DNA from: Lachnospiraceae bacterium C7
GTDB taxonomy: Bacteria; Bacillota; Clostridia; Lachnospirales; Lachnospiraceae
Assembly (NCBI GenBank): GCA_900113385.1
Contig: FOPE01000021.1
Location: 1-51,041, forward strand
DNA: 51,041 nt
Direction: 5' to 3'
In this document: piece by piece, positions 35,022 through 43,171 of the stretch
How the letters are laid out: each line of letters opens with the position of its first letter
Position numbering within the stretch: the first letter of the stretch is position 1
The notes under the pieces: generated by a model
The model's database searches: none
What the model was told of the DNA's origin: nothing
What the model saw: only the letters and a program-made list of their open reading frames with translations
Program-made: the position numbers and the translations under genes

Positions 35022-35178
35022 GGTTTGGCATAGGTGTGTGTCAATGTTTTACTCATTTTTGTCACACACGAAGTCAGATTAATAACAAGTAAACACGCAC
35101 AATGACGGTGAAACCGGTGCCTTAGGGTAGCTTTACCGAAAGATTTGTGCGGAAGAATTAAACCATGGAGGTATTAAA
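35022..35178 (+). promoter_or_regulatory. Structured 5' leader of rpsB (candidate ribosomal-protein leader)
   Basis: Two folded units are visible. The first is a hairpin with GTGTGTG (35034-35040) and CACACAC (35063-35069) plus an inner AATG/CATT pairing. The second is a closed three-way structure: outer stem CGCACAA (35096-35102) with TTGTGCG (35145-35151), and inner hairpins CGGT-GAA-ACCG (35106-35116) and GGTA-GCTT-TACC (35126-35137). The Shine-Dalgarno GGAGG follows 16 nt after the outer stem. Ribosomal protein operons often carry such leaders for feedback by the encoded protein, here S2. That function is inferred; I do not recognise a named RNA family. Confidence 0.6.
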
Positions 35179-35904
35179 ATGAGTGTTATTTCAATGAAAC
35201 AATTATTAGAAGCAGGTGTACACTTTGGACACCAGACAAGAAGATGGAACCCTAAAATGGCTCCATACATTTACACAGAGCGTAATGGTATCTACATCAT
35301 CGACTTACAGAAATCTGTAGGTAAAGTAGACGAAGCTTACGATGCTGTATCTGACATCGTTGCTCAGGGTGGAACAATCCTTTTCGTTGGTACAAAGAAA
35401 CAGGCTCAGGATGCTATTAAAGCAGAAGCAGAGCGTTGTGGAATGTACTATGTAAACGAGAGATGGTTAGGTGGAATGCTTACAAACTTCAAGACAATCC
35501 AGAGCCGTATCGCTAGATTAAAACAGATCGAGACAATGTCTGAAGATGGAACATTCGACGTTCTTCCTAAGAAAGAAGTTGTAGAACTTAAAAAAGAATG
35601 GGATAAATTAGAGAAAAACCTTGGCGGAATCAAAGATATGAAGAGAATTCCAGACGCTATCTTCGTAGTAGATCCTAAGAAAGAAAGAATCTGCGTTAAA
35701 GAAGCTCAGTCTTTAGGAATTTCATTAATCGGTATCGCTGATACTAACTGTGATCCAGAAGAATTAGATTACGTTATCCCAGGTAACGACGATGCTATTA
35801 GAGCTGTTAAATTAATTGTTTCTAAAATGGCTGATGCTGTTATCGAAGCAAAACAGGGTATCGAAGAAGTAGACTCAGAAGCTGACGCAGAAGCAGAAGC
35901 TTAA
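35179..35904 (+). CDS. rpsB: 30S ribosomal protein S2
   Basis: The 241-residue protein has the S2 signatures [20 protein letters not shown] at the N terminus, then [19 protein letters not shown] and PDAIFVVDP. The C terminus ends in an acidic tail ([10 protein letters not shown]). Codon use is strongly biased. GGAGG lies before the ATG. It opens the long conserved cluster and is followed by tsf after 158 nt that hold alternative hairpins. Confidence 0.98.
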   Translation: MSVISMKQLLEAGVHFGHQTRRWNPKMAPYIYTERNGIYIIDLQKSVGKVDEAYDAVSDIVAQGGTILFVGTKKQAQDAIKAEAERCGMYYVNERWLGGMLTNFKTIQSRIARLKQIETMSEDGTFDVLPKKEVVELKKEWDKLEKNLGGIKDMKRIPDAIFVVDPKKERICVKEAQSLGISLIGIADTNCDPEELDYVIPGNDDAIRAVKLIVSKMADAVIEAKQGIEEVDSEADAEAEA

Positions 35905-35970
35905 TTTGCATTATCCTTTTAAAACAAGAAGAGGAACTTTATCTTAGATAAGAGTATACGTAATGTATAT

Positions 35971-36018
35971 TTGAATGGCATTCAATGGGGATATGTTTTA
36001 CATAACTCATTGAATGTC
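35971..36018 (+). promoter_or_regulatory. Alternative hairpins between rpsB and tsf
   Basis: The segment GGCATTCAATG (35977-35987) can pair with CATTGAATGTC (36008-36018) over 11 bp. Its part CATTCAA can instead pair with TTGAATG at 35971-35977. These pairings exclude each other. No T run follows, so this is not a simple terminator; control of tsf translation, mRNA processing or S2 binding are options. Confidence 0.5.
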
Positions 36019-36062
36019 AATCTATGATAATAAAAAAATTATACAATTGGAGGATGAAAATA

Positions 36063-36995
36063 ATGGCTATTACAGCAGCTATGGTAAAACAATTGCGTGA
36101 ATTAACAGGCGCAGGAATGATGGATTGTAAGAAAGCTTTAAATTCAACAGAAGGAAATATGGACGAAGCAGTTGAATTTTTAAGAAAAAACGGACAGGCA
36201 AAAGCAGAGAAAAAAGCTGGTAGAGTTGCAGCTGAAGGTCTTTGCGCAGTTAAAATCGAAGGTAACTCAGCAGCAGTTGTTGAAGTTAACTCTGAGACAG
36301 ATTTCGTTGCTAAAAACGAAAAATTCCAGAACTTCGTAAACGCTGTTGCAGTTCAGGCTCTTAAATCTGATGCAAATGATTTAGATACATTAATGACAGA
36401 AAAATGGAATGAAGATGAAAGCAAGACTGTTCAAGAAGCTTTAGTTGAGCACATTGCTGTAATCGGTGAGAACTTAAAAATCAGAAGATTTGAAAAAGTT
36501 TCAGCTGAAAACGGATGCGTAGTTTCATATGTACACGGTGGCGGAAGAATCGCTTCTATCGTTGTTGCTGATACAGAAGTTGTTAACGATGAAGTTAAAG
36601 AAGCATTATCTAACATCGCTATGCAGGTTGCTGCTTTAAATCCTAAATTTGTTTCAAGAGAAGAAATCTCACCAGAGCACATCGCTCACGAGAAAGAAAT
36701 TCTTCTTGCTCAGATTAAAAATGATCCTAAAGAATCTCAGAAACCTGAGAAAGTTATCAAAGGAATCATCGAAGGTCGTGTAAACAAAGAATTAAAAGAA
36801 GTTTGTTTAGTAGATCAAGTTTATGTTAAAGCTGAAGATGGTAAACAGACAGTTGCTAAATACTTAGATGAAGTATCAAAAGCAGTTGGATCAAAAGTTT
36901 CAATCAAGAAAATCGTTCGTTTCGAGACTGGTGAAGGAATCGAAAAGAAAGAAGAAGATTTCGCTGCAGAAGTTGCTGCTCAGTTGAATGCATAA
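36063..36995 (+). CDS. tsf: Elongation factor Ts
   Basis: The 310-residue protein exchanges GDP for GTP on EF-Tu. The ATG at 36063 is chosen because TTGGAGG lies upstream and homologues begin MAITAAMVKQLRELTGAGMM; the frame is open 13 codons further. It has the UBA-like N domain (MMDCKKALNSTEGNMDEA) and the core with SETDFVAKNEKF. A hairpin with a weak T tail follows, so downstream genes have their own promoter. Confidence 0.97.
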   Translation: MAITAAMVKQLRELTGAGMMDCKKALNSTEGNMDEAVEFLRKNGQAKAEKKAGRVAAEGLCAVKIEGNSAAVVEVNSETDFVAKNEKFQNFVNAVAVQALKSDANDLDTLMTEKWNEDESKTVQEALVEHIAVIGENLKIRRFEKVSAENGCVVSYVHGGGRIASIVVADTEVVNDEVKEALSNIAMQVAALNPKFVSREEISPEHIAHEKEILLAQIKNDPKESQKPEKVIKGIIEGRVNKELKEVCLVDQVYVKAEDGKQTVAKYLDEVSKAVGSKVSIKKIVRFETGEGIEKKEEDFAAEVAAQLNA

Positions 36996-37028
36996 TATTT
37001 TTTACAGAACAGATTAAGTTCTGTGCAA

Positions 37029-37068
37029 CCCCAAAGTTCGTTTGATTTTCAAGAACTTTGGGGCTTTG
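37029..37068 (+). terminator. Hairpin terminator after tsf
   Basis: CCCCAAAGTTC (37029-37039) pairs perfectly with GAACTTTGGGG (37053-37063). The trailing sequence CTTTGTATA is a weak T tract, so partial read-through is possible. Confidence 0.75.
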
Positions 37069-37160
37069 TATATAATAGAAAATTAAATATAGATATTATT
37101 GATTGATTTGAAGAAGAGTCTGACAACGCTGAATTTTTATGCTTTTTTCCATAATATTTG

Positions 37161-37188
37161 TTTACAATGTCATGAAATATGATAAAAT
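37161..37188 (+). promoter_or_regulatory. Promoter for the deacetylase-bactofilin genes
   Basis: TTTACA (37161-37166) and TAAAAT (37183-37188) with a 16-nt gap, about 30 nt before the start codon. It may also drive pyrH and genes downstream. Confidence 0.6.
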
Positions 37189-37218
37189 ATAAGCAGAGGA
37201 TACTCTTAGGAGGGGGTT

Positions 37219-38163
37219 ATGGAAGAAAAAACAGAAGACTTAGAGGAGATAAGGAATCGACGAAAACGTATTAACCGAATGAAGTCTATTATTGTAATGA
37301 CAATTACGATTTGGATGGTGGTTTCTTTAATGGCCATTATATGCTTAAGTGTGGTTGTTGTTCGTCTTAATAACAAGATTAACGATATCTCTTCGACTAG
37401 AATGGAAAAGGTGGAGGATTCTAATAGGTTTTCTAAGGTACAGAGTATTAATGAGGGGAATAAACCAACTGCAAATAGTAGTACGATTGTTTCTAACATG
37501 GATTCTAAGGACAATCTAGCTAAGAAAAATGATACACATTATGTGTACCTTACATTTGATGGTGGCCCTGATGATAATACCAATGCTATTTTAGATAAGC
37601 TTAAAGAATATCAGGTTAAGGCCACTTTTTTCGTATCAGGAGCTGAAGATGAAAAATCAGCTGCCATATATCGTAGAATAGTCGAAGAAGGGCATACTCT
37701 AGGTATGCATTCATACTGTAATAAATATAGTCATATATATGGTTCCAAAAAAGCATTCGAACAAGATTATTTCCAATTACGCAACAAACTTTATGAAACA
37801 ACTGGTGTTACTAGTAAATATTATAGATTCCCAGGGGGAAGCAATAATAAAGTGAGTAATGTGGATTTAACCACTTTTATCAGTTTTTTAAAAGAGCAAA
37901 ATGTTACATATTTTGATTGGAACGTTTCCGCAGGTGATGAATCAGATGATTACACTAAAGATGATGTTATAAATAATGTCATTAGCGGCGTTTCAAAGTA
38001 CAAGACGTCAGTAGTACTTTTACATGACGGTAATGATAAGTCAATGACGGTAGAAGCATTAGGCCCATTGCTAGAGCAACTTAATTCTATGGGGGCTAAA
38101 GTTTTACCGATTGATGATGATACAGACGTTATTCAATATGTTAGTGCTGATAGCGTTGAGTAA
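37219..38163 (+). CDS. Membrane-anchored polysaccharide deacetylase-like protein (NodB fold)
   Basis: The 314-residue protein has a short charged cytoplasmic start, one membrane segment (about 22-48) and an outside NodB domain (about 108-305). Motifs are YLTFDGGPD, ATFFVSG, GHTLGMHSYCNKY, YRFPGGSN, DWNVSAGD and VVLLHDG. Active peptidoglycan deacetylases have TFDDGP and HSxxH. Here the metal aspartate is G115, and the second histidine is N168, while D114 and H164 remain. Two of three zinc ligands seem lost, so activity is doubtful, or the metal site differs. GGAGG precedes the ATG. It sits with a bactofilin gene 26 nt downstream, inside a cluster where pyrH normally follows tsf; a cell wall or cell-shape role is inferred. 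Confidence 0.85.
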   Translation: MEEKTEDLEEIRNRRKRINRMKSIIVMTITIWMVVSLMAIICLSVVVVRLNNKINDISSTRMEKVEDSNRFSKVQSINEGNKPTANSSTIVSNMDSKDNLAKKNDTHYVYLTFDGGPDDNTNAILDKLKEYQVKATFFVSGAEDEKSAAIYRRIVEEGHTLGMHSYCNKYSHIYGSKKAFEQDYFQLRNKLYETTGVTSKYYRFPGGSNNKVSNVDLTTFISFLKEQNVTYFDWNVSAGDESDDYTKDDVINNVISGVSKYKTSVVLLHDGNDKSMTVEALGPLLEQLNSMGAKVLPIDDDTDVIQYVSADSVE

Positions 38164-38189
38164 GAAAGGGATTAAATGGAGGTTTGAAA

Positions 38190-39011
38190 ATGGGACTTTT
38201 TAAGGATTTTAAGGATGATTTTTCGCAGGCAGTTAATGAAATGACACCTGCAGAGGCAGAAAAAAAAGCAGGAGAAAAGGCTAAAACAATTGAACTTGAT
38301 GTGGTTAATAAACCAGCTACAGAAAATACAACTGTAGAAAATGAATTGTCAAAGTTAGATGGCTTACTTGAAAAAGTAAACGATTCTAAAATGGCACAAA
38401 GTGTTCAGCAGAAGCCAGCTAGACCTGTTTCACAGCCAACACAAAATGCAGCTGATGTCTTTGTAAAAAGAGAGGAAAGAGCTGTTACAAATCATATTGA
38501 GGAATCTAGAATTATGGCAAATGCCACAAATGATTTTAATCAAATAAATCCATCAGAAGCATCAGAAGAAACATCAGTTATAACAGTAGGAACTACTCTT
38601 ACAGGTGATATTCAAACAACAGGTTCGTTAGATATTCAAGGTGCTATTAATGGTAATGTAGCATGTAACGGTAAACTTAATGTTACAGGTATGATTACTG
38701 GTAATAGTAATAGTGCCGAATTCTTCTCAGATGCAGCTAAAATTGAAGGTGAAATCGTTAGTACTGGAACTGTTAAAATCGGAGCTGGTTCAGTTATCAT
38801 TGGAAATATTTCCGCTACATCTGCAGTTATTGCAGGAGCAGTTAAAGGTGATATTGATGTAAAAGGACCAGTTGTTGTAGATACTTCAGCAGTTGTAATG
38901 GGTAATATTAAATCTCGTTCAGTACAGATTAACAATGGCGCTGTTATTGAAGGATTCTGTTCACAAGCATATGCAGAAATAGACGTTCAAGGCTTATTCA
39001 CAGAGAACTAA
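38190..39011 (+). CDS. Bactofilin (polymer-forming cytoskeletal protein)
   Basis: The 273-residue protein has an N-terminal segment of about 125 residues rich in charged residues, Q and P, then a beta-helical bactofilin domain (about 130-270): VGTTLTGDIQTTGSLDIQG, KIEGEIVSTGTVKIG and repeated GDI/GNI turns. Bactofilins self-assemble into filaments that place cell-wall enzymes. The ATG at 38190 follows TGGAGG by 7 nt; a TTG two codons earlier is less likely. The pairing with a membrane deacetylase-like protein is typical of bactofilins placed near wall-modifying enzymes. pyrH starts 15 nt after the stop. Confidence 0.87.
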   Translation: MGLFKDFKDDFSQAVNEMTPAEAEKKAGEKAKTIELDVVNKPATENTTVENELSKLDGLLEKVNDSKMAQSVQQKPARPVSQPTQNAADVFVKREERAVTNHIEESRIMANATNDFNQINPSEASEETSVITVGTTLTGDIQTTGSLDIQGAINGNVACNGKLNVTGMITGNSNSAEFFSDAAKIEGEIVSTGTVKIGAGSVIIGNISATSAVIAGAVKGDIDVKGPVVVDTSAVVMGNIKSRSVQINNGAVIEGFCSQAYAEIDVQGLFTEN

Positions 39012-39026
39012 AGAGGTATTTTATAA

Positions 39027-39725
39027 ATGAAACGTATTTTATTAAAGTTAAGTGGCGAGGCACTTGCAGGTGACAAACACCACGGTTTTGATGAAGCTAC
39101 AGTAACAGTAGTTGCAAAACAAATTAAAGAATTAGTAGACAAAGGAACTCAAATCGGTATTGTTATCGGTGGAGGAAATTTCTGGAGAGGAAGAAGTAGT
39201 GAGACTATTGATCGTACAAAGGCTGATCAAATCGGTATGCTTGCTACAGTTATGAACTGTATTTATGTATCTGAAATTTTAAGATCAGTTGGATTAAAGA
39301 CAGCAGTTCTTACACCATTTGAATGTGGTTCAATGACAAAACTCTTCTCAAAAGATAGAGCTAATAAGTATTTTGAACATAACATGGTTGTTTTGTTCGC
39401 AGGTGGTACAGGTCATCCATATTTTTCAACTGATACTGCTACAGTTCTTCGTGCTATTGAAATTGAGGCAGAAGGAATTTATTTAGCAAAAGCCATTGAT
39501 GGTGTATATGACAGTGATCCAAAGGTTAATCCTGAAGCTAAAAAGTTTGACGAAATTTCTATAGATGAAGTCATTGATAAGAAATTAGCTGTAATTGATT
39601 TAACAGCATCTATTATGTGCATGGAAAATAAAATGCCAATGTATGTATTTGGCTTAAATGAAGAAAATAGTATTGTGAATGCTGTAACAGGTAAATTTAA
39701 TGGCACAAAAGTAACAGTTTCTTAG
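39027..39725 (+). CDS. pyrH: UMP kinase
   Basis: The 232-residue amino-acid-kinase-fold enzyme phosphorylates UMP to UDP with ATP. Motifs include LLKLSGEALAG, VIGGGNFWRGR, DQIGMLATVMN and GTGHPYFSTDTA. The length is typical. It is followed by frr after 11 nt in the standard order. Confidence 0.97.
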   Translation: MKRILLKLSGEALAGDKHHGFDEATVTVVAKQIKELVDKGTQIGIVIGGGNFWRGRSSETIDRTKADQIGMLATVMNCIYVSEILRSVGLKTAVLTPFECGSMTKLFSKDRANKYFEHNMVVLFAGGTGHPYFSTDTATVLRAIEIEAEGIYLAKAIDGVYDSDPKVNPEAKKFDEISIDEVIDKKLAVIDLTASIMCMENKMPMYVFGLNEENSIVNAVTGKFNGTKVTVS

Positions 39726-39736
39726 GAGGAAAAAAT

Positions 39737-40291
39737 ATGGACGCAAGATTAAATACATTTGATGAAAAAATGCAAAAATCTTTAAACAATTTAAAAGAAG
39801 AATATTCTTCAATTCGTGCAGGTAGAGCTAATCCACATGTACTTGATAAAATTCGTGTAGATTATTATGGTACTCCAACTGCATTACAACAAGTAGCAAA
39901 CGTTTCTGTTCCAGAACCAAGAATGATTCAAATTCAGCCTTGGGAAGCTTCACTTGTTAAAGAAATTGAAAAAGCAATTTTAGTATCAGATTTAGGCTTA
40001 AACCCTACAAATGATGGTAAAGTTATCCGTTTAGTATTCCCTGAGTTAACAGAGGAAAGACGTAAAGACTTAGCTAAAGACATTAAGAAAAAAGGTGAAG
40101 GCGCTAAAGTAGCAATTAGAAATATCAGACGTGATGCTAAAGATACTTTCAAAAAACTTAGCAAAGAAGGCGACGTTTCTGAGGATGAAATCAAAGATCT
40201 TGAAGATAGCGTACAGAAATTAACTGATAGCTACATCAAAAAAGTTGATGAAGCAGTTGATGCTAAGGCAAAAGAAATTATGACTGTTTAA
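39737..40291 (+). CDS. frr: Ribosome recycling factor
   Basis: The 184-residue protein splits post-termination ribosomes together with EF-G. The signatures EEYSSIRAGRANPHVLD, VRNIRRD-like AIRNIRRDAKD, and DLEDSVQKLTDSYIKKVDE are present. TTAGGAGG precedes the ATG. A short hairpin follows before uppS. Confidence 0.98.
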   Translation: MDARLNTFDEKMQKSLNNLKEEYSSIRAGRANPHVLDKIRVDYYGTPTALQQVANVSVPEPRMIQIQPWEASLVKEIEKAILVSDLGLNPTNDGKVIRLVFPELTEERRKDLAKDIKKKGEGAKVAIRNIRRDAKDTFKKLSKEGDVSEDEIKDLEDSVQKLTDSYIKKVDEAVDAKAKEIMTV

Positions 40292-40317
40292 TAATTGCAC
40301 AATTTGTGATTTGACTA

Positions 40318-40345
40318 GTGGGGCATGGCATCAGTCGTGTCCCAC
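40318..40345 (+). other. Hairpin between frr and uppS
   Basis: GTGGGGCA pairs with TGTCCCAC (one G-T pair) over a 12-nt loop. Only TTTCTACG follows, so termination would be weak. It may adjust expression between the two halves of the operon. Confidence 0.5.
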
Positions 40346-40367
40346 TTTCTACGTAAGGAGAAAATAT

Positions 40368-41099
40368 ATGAGCACTTCAGAGGAAAATATGCAAAATTTA
40401 AAAATTCCAAACCATGTTGCTATTATTTTAGATGGTAATGGTAGATGGGCTAAAAAACAAGGAAAGCCAAGGACATATGGTCATACTGTTGGGGCAAAAA
40501 ATGTAGAGACTATTTGTCAAGCAGCTGATGAAATAGGCATTAAATATTTAACTTTATATGCTTTTTCCACAGAGAATTGGAATAGACCAGAAAGTGAAGT
40601 TAAAGCTTTAATGAAGCTTTTAGAAAATTATCTTTCTACATGTATCAAAACAGCAAACAAAAATAATATGCGAGTGCGTGTTATTGGAGATAAAACAGGA
40701 CTTTCCAAAAAATTCCAAACTAAAATTGCACAATTAGAAAAAGAATCAAGCGTTAATACAGGTCTTAACTTATCTATTGCTATTAATTATGGAAGTCGAG
40801 ATGAAATCATTAGAGCAACAAAGAAAATGGTTATTGATGTTACAGAAAATAAAATTTCAGTAGATGATATTAGTGAAAAACTATTTTCTTCTTATTTAGA
40901 TACAAATGATTTGCCTGATCCAGATTTGATGATTAGAACAAGTGGTGAAGAAAGATTGTCAAATTATTTATTGTGGCAGCTAGCATATAGTGAATTTTAT
41001 TTTACAGACATCCCATGGCCTGATTTTAACAAAGAGGCTTTATTAGATGCTGTAAAAGATTACACTAAACGAGATAGAAGATTTGGTGCTGTTAAGTAA
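40368..41099 (+). CDS. uppS: Undecaprenyl diphosphate synthase (cis-prenyltransferase)
   Basis: The 243-residue enzyme builds the C55 lipid carrier for cell wall synthesis. The catalytic D22 is in ILDGNGRWAKK, and other marks are TLYAFSTENWNRP and RTSGEERLSNYLLWQ. The ATG at 40368 follows TAAGGAG; the frame is open 19 codons upstream but that stretch covers the intergenic hairpin. Note that uppS, dxr and ispG, all of isoprenoid synthesis, lie in one cluster. Confidence 0.96.
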   Translation: MSTSEENMQNLKIPNHVAIILDGNGRWAKKQGKPRTYGHTVGAKNVETICQAADEIGIKYLTLYAFSTENWNRPESEVKALMKLLENYLSTCIKTANKNNMRVRVIGDKTGLSKKFQTKIAQLEKESSVNTGLNLSIAINYGSRDEIIRATKKMVIDVTENKISVDDISEKLFSSYLDTNDLPDPDLMIRTSGEERLSNYLLWQLAYSEFYFTDIPWPDFNKEALLDAVKDYTKRDRRFGAVK

Positions 41100-41122
41100 G
41101 GTGAAAAGTAAGGAGAACAAAC

Positions 41123-41926
41123 ATGTTTAAGACTAGATTATTAAGCGGAATTGTATTAGTTGCATTATCAATTGCATTAATTGTTTGTGGTGGAGATGTA
41201 TTATTATTATCTACACTTGCAATTTCTTTAATTGGAATGTTTGAATTATATAGAGTATTTAAAATAGAAAAAAGTGTAGTTGCTATAATTGGCTACTTGG
41301 CAGCTATAGCACTATATGGAAATATTAGATTTAATTTTTTGAAAGAATCCATAGCACTAGTAATGATTTTTATGATTTTATTAATGTTTGCTTATGTGTT
41401 TACATATCCAAAATATAATGCAAATCAGATTAGTGTAGCATTTTTTGGAATGTTTTATGTGGCAGCTATGCTTTCTTATGTTTATAGAATTAGAACACTT
41501 AAAAATGGACTATATTTAGCATTTTTAGTATTTTTATGTTCTTGGGGATGTGATACATGTGCATATTGTTTTGGTAAATTATTTGGAAAACATAAAATGT
41601 CACCAAAGCTTAGTCCTAAGAAATCAATAGAAGGTGCTATAGGCGGAATTTTAGGTTCAGCATTACTTACAGCATTATATTTATGGATATTTAGCAAAAA
41701 AATGAATATGATGCCAGTAGAAATACTAGTACTAAGTATTATAGCAGCTGTAGCAGCATTTATTTCAATGATAGGCGATTTGACAGCTTCAGCTATTAAA
41801 CGAAATTATGAAATTAAAGATTATGGAAAACTTATTCCAGGACATGGCGGAATCATGGATAGATTTGACAGTATGATTATTACAGCGCCAATTATATATT
41901 ATTTAGCAGCATATACGCTTCAATAA
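41123..41926 (+). CDS. cdsA: Phosphatidate cytidylyltransferase
   Basis: The 267-residue membrane enzyme makes CDP-diacylglycerol. About seven or eight hydrophobic segments are present, and the C-terminal signature SAIKRNYEIKDYGK followed by LIPGHGGIMDRFDS is intact. AAGGAG precedes the ATG. It is 23 nt from uppS and precedes the internal promoter for dxr. Confidence 0.95.
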   Translation: MFKTRLLSGIVLVALSIALIVCGGDVLLLSTLAISLIGMFELYRVFKIEKSVVAIIGYLAAIALYGNIRFNFLKESIALVMIFMILLMFAYVFTYPKYNANQISVAFFGMFYVAAMLSYVYRIRTLKNGLYLAFLVFLCSWGCDTCAYCFGKLFGKHKMSPKLSPKKSIEGAIGGILGSALLTALYLWIFSKKMNMMPVEILVLSIIAAVAAFISMIGDLTASAIKRNYEIKDYGKLIPGHGGIMDRFDSMIITAPIIYYLAAYTLQ

Positions 41927-41961
41927 TTTATGTTTTTTTAATGACTTTTTTCTGGATTTTG

Positions 41962-41990
41962 TTGAAGTGCTAATTTAAACGATATATAAT
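41962..41990 (+). promoter_or_regulatory. Internal promoter before dxr
   Basis: TTGAAG (41962-41967) and TATAAT (41985-41990) with the ideal 17-nt spacing, 38 nt before the dxr start. It lets dxr-rseP-ispG-polC be expressed apart from the upstream genes. Confidence 0.75.
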
Positions 41991-42027
41991 AATTAGTGCT
42001 ACAAAGAAAGAAAAGAGGAAAAGTTTA

Positions 42028-43170
42028 ATGAAAAAGATTGCTATTTTAGGATCCACAGGTTCCATTGGAAAGCAGACCCTTGAAGTAGTGGCTGAACAGG
42101 GCGACATTAAGGTGGTTGGTTTAGCTTGCAAAGGAAACATTAAATTATTAGAAGAACAAATTAGAAAATTTAAACCACGTAAGGTTTGTGTATATGATGA
42201 AAATAAAGCAAAAGATTTAAAAATCGCAATTAGTGATTTAGAAGTTGAGATTGTTACAGGAATGGACGGTCTTATAGAGATTGCTACCATGGAAGAGTCA
42301 GAGATAGTTGTAACTGCAGTTGTAGGAATGTTGGGAATTAGACCAACAATTCATGCAATAAAAGCACATAAAGATATTGCATTAGCCAATAAAGAGACAT
42401 TAGTTACTGCAGGACATATTATTATGCCCCTTTCTAGAGAAATGGGGGTTAAGATTCTTCCAGTGGATAGCGAACATAGTGCTATTTTTCAATCACTTAA
42501 TGGAGAACATTTCAATAAAATTAATAAAATTTTATTGACAGCATCAGGTGGTCCATTTAGGGGTAAAAAGCTAGATGAACTTCGTGAGATTAAAATCGAA
42601 GATGCCTTGAATCATCCTAACTGGTCAATGGGTAAAAAAGTTACGATAGATTCATCAACATTAGTAAATAAAGGTTTAGAGGTGATGGAAGCTAAATGGC
42701 TTTTTGGTGTGGATTTAGATCAAATTCAAGTGGTAGTGCATCCACAAAGTGTTATTCATTCAGCAGTTGAGTATGATGACGGAGCTGTTATAGCACAATT
42801 AGGAACACCAGATATGCGTTTGCCAATTCAATATGCATTGTATTATCCTTTAAGACGTAACTTATCAGGAAAGAGATTAGACTTATTTGAACTTCAGTCT
42901 TTAACTTTTGAAAAGCCTGATTTATCAACATTTAAAGGTTTAGATTTAGCATATCAAGCAGCGCGCAAAGGTGGCAATATGCCAACAGTATTTAATGCAG
43001 CAAATGAAAAAGCGGTTGCATTGTTCCTTGATAAGAAAATTAAATATTTGGAGATTATTGATATTATACAATCTTCTATGGAAAACTGTAAGTTTATAGA
43101 AAAACCAGATTTAGAGCAAATATTACAAACAGAAAAGGAAACCTATGAGTTTATAGGTGAAAGGTGGTAA
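42028..43170 (+). CDS. dxr: 1-deoxy-D-xylulose 5-phosphate reductoisomerase
   Basis: The 380-residue enzyme makes methylerythritol phosphate with NADPH, the second step of the MEP isoprenoid pathway. Motifs: ILGSTGSIGKQTLEV (NADPH site), IALANKETLVTAG, PVDSEHSAIFQ (metal site) and TIDSSTLVNKGLEVMEAKWL. The length is standard. rseP begins one base after its stop codon. Confidence 0.97.
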   Translation: MKKIAILGSTGSIGKQTLEVVAEQGDIKVVGLACKGNIKLLEEQIRKFKPRKVCVYDENKAKDLKIAISDLEVEIVTGMDGLIEIATMEESEIVVTAVVGMLGIRPTIHAIKAHKDIALANKETLVTAGHIIMPLSREMGVKILPVDSEHSAIFQSLNGEHFNKINKILLTASGGPFRGKKLDELREIKIEDALNHPNWSMGKKVTIDSSTLVNKGLEVMEAKWLFGVDLDQIQVVVHPQSVIHSAVEYDDGAVIAQLGTPDMRLPIQYALYYPLRRNLSGKRLDLFELQSLTFEKPDLSTFKGLDLAYQAARKGGNMPTVFNAANEKAVALFLDKKIKYLEIIDIIQSSMENCKFIEKPDLEQILQTEKETYEFIGERW

Positions 43171-43171
43171 A

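Noticed and set aside
35096-35151. rpsB leader as a cyclic-di-GMP or cobalamin riboswitch
   Set aside because: CGCACAATGACGG and CCGGTGCC look superficially similar to parts of these RNAs, but the conserved cores and the expected tetraloop-receptor pieces are missing and the gene context does not fit.
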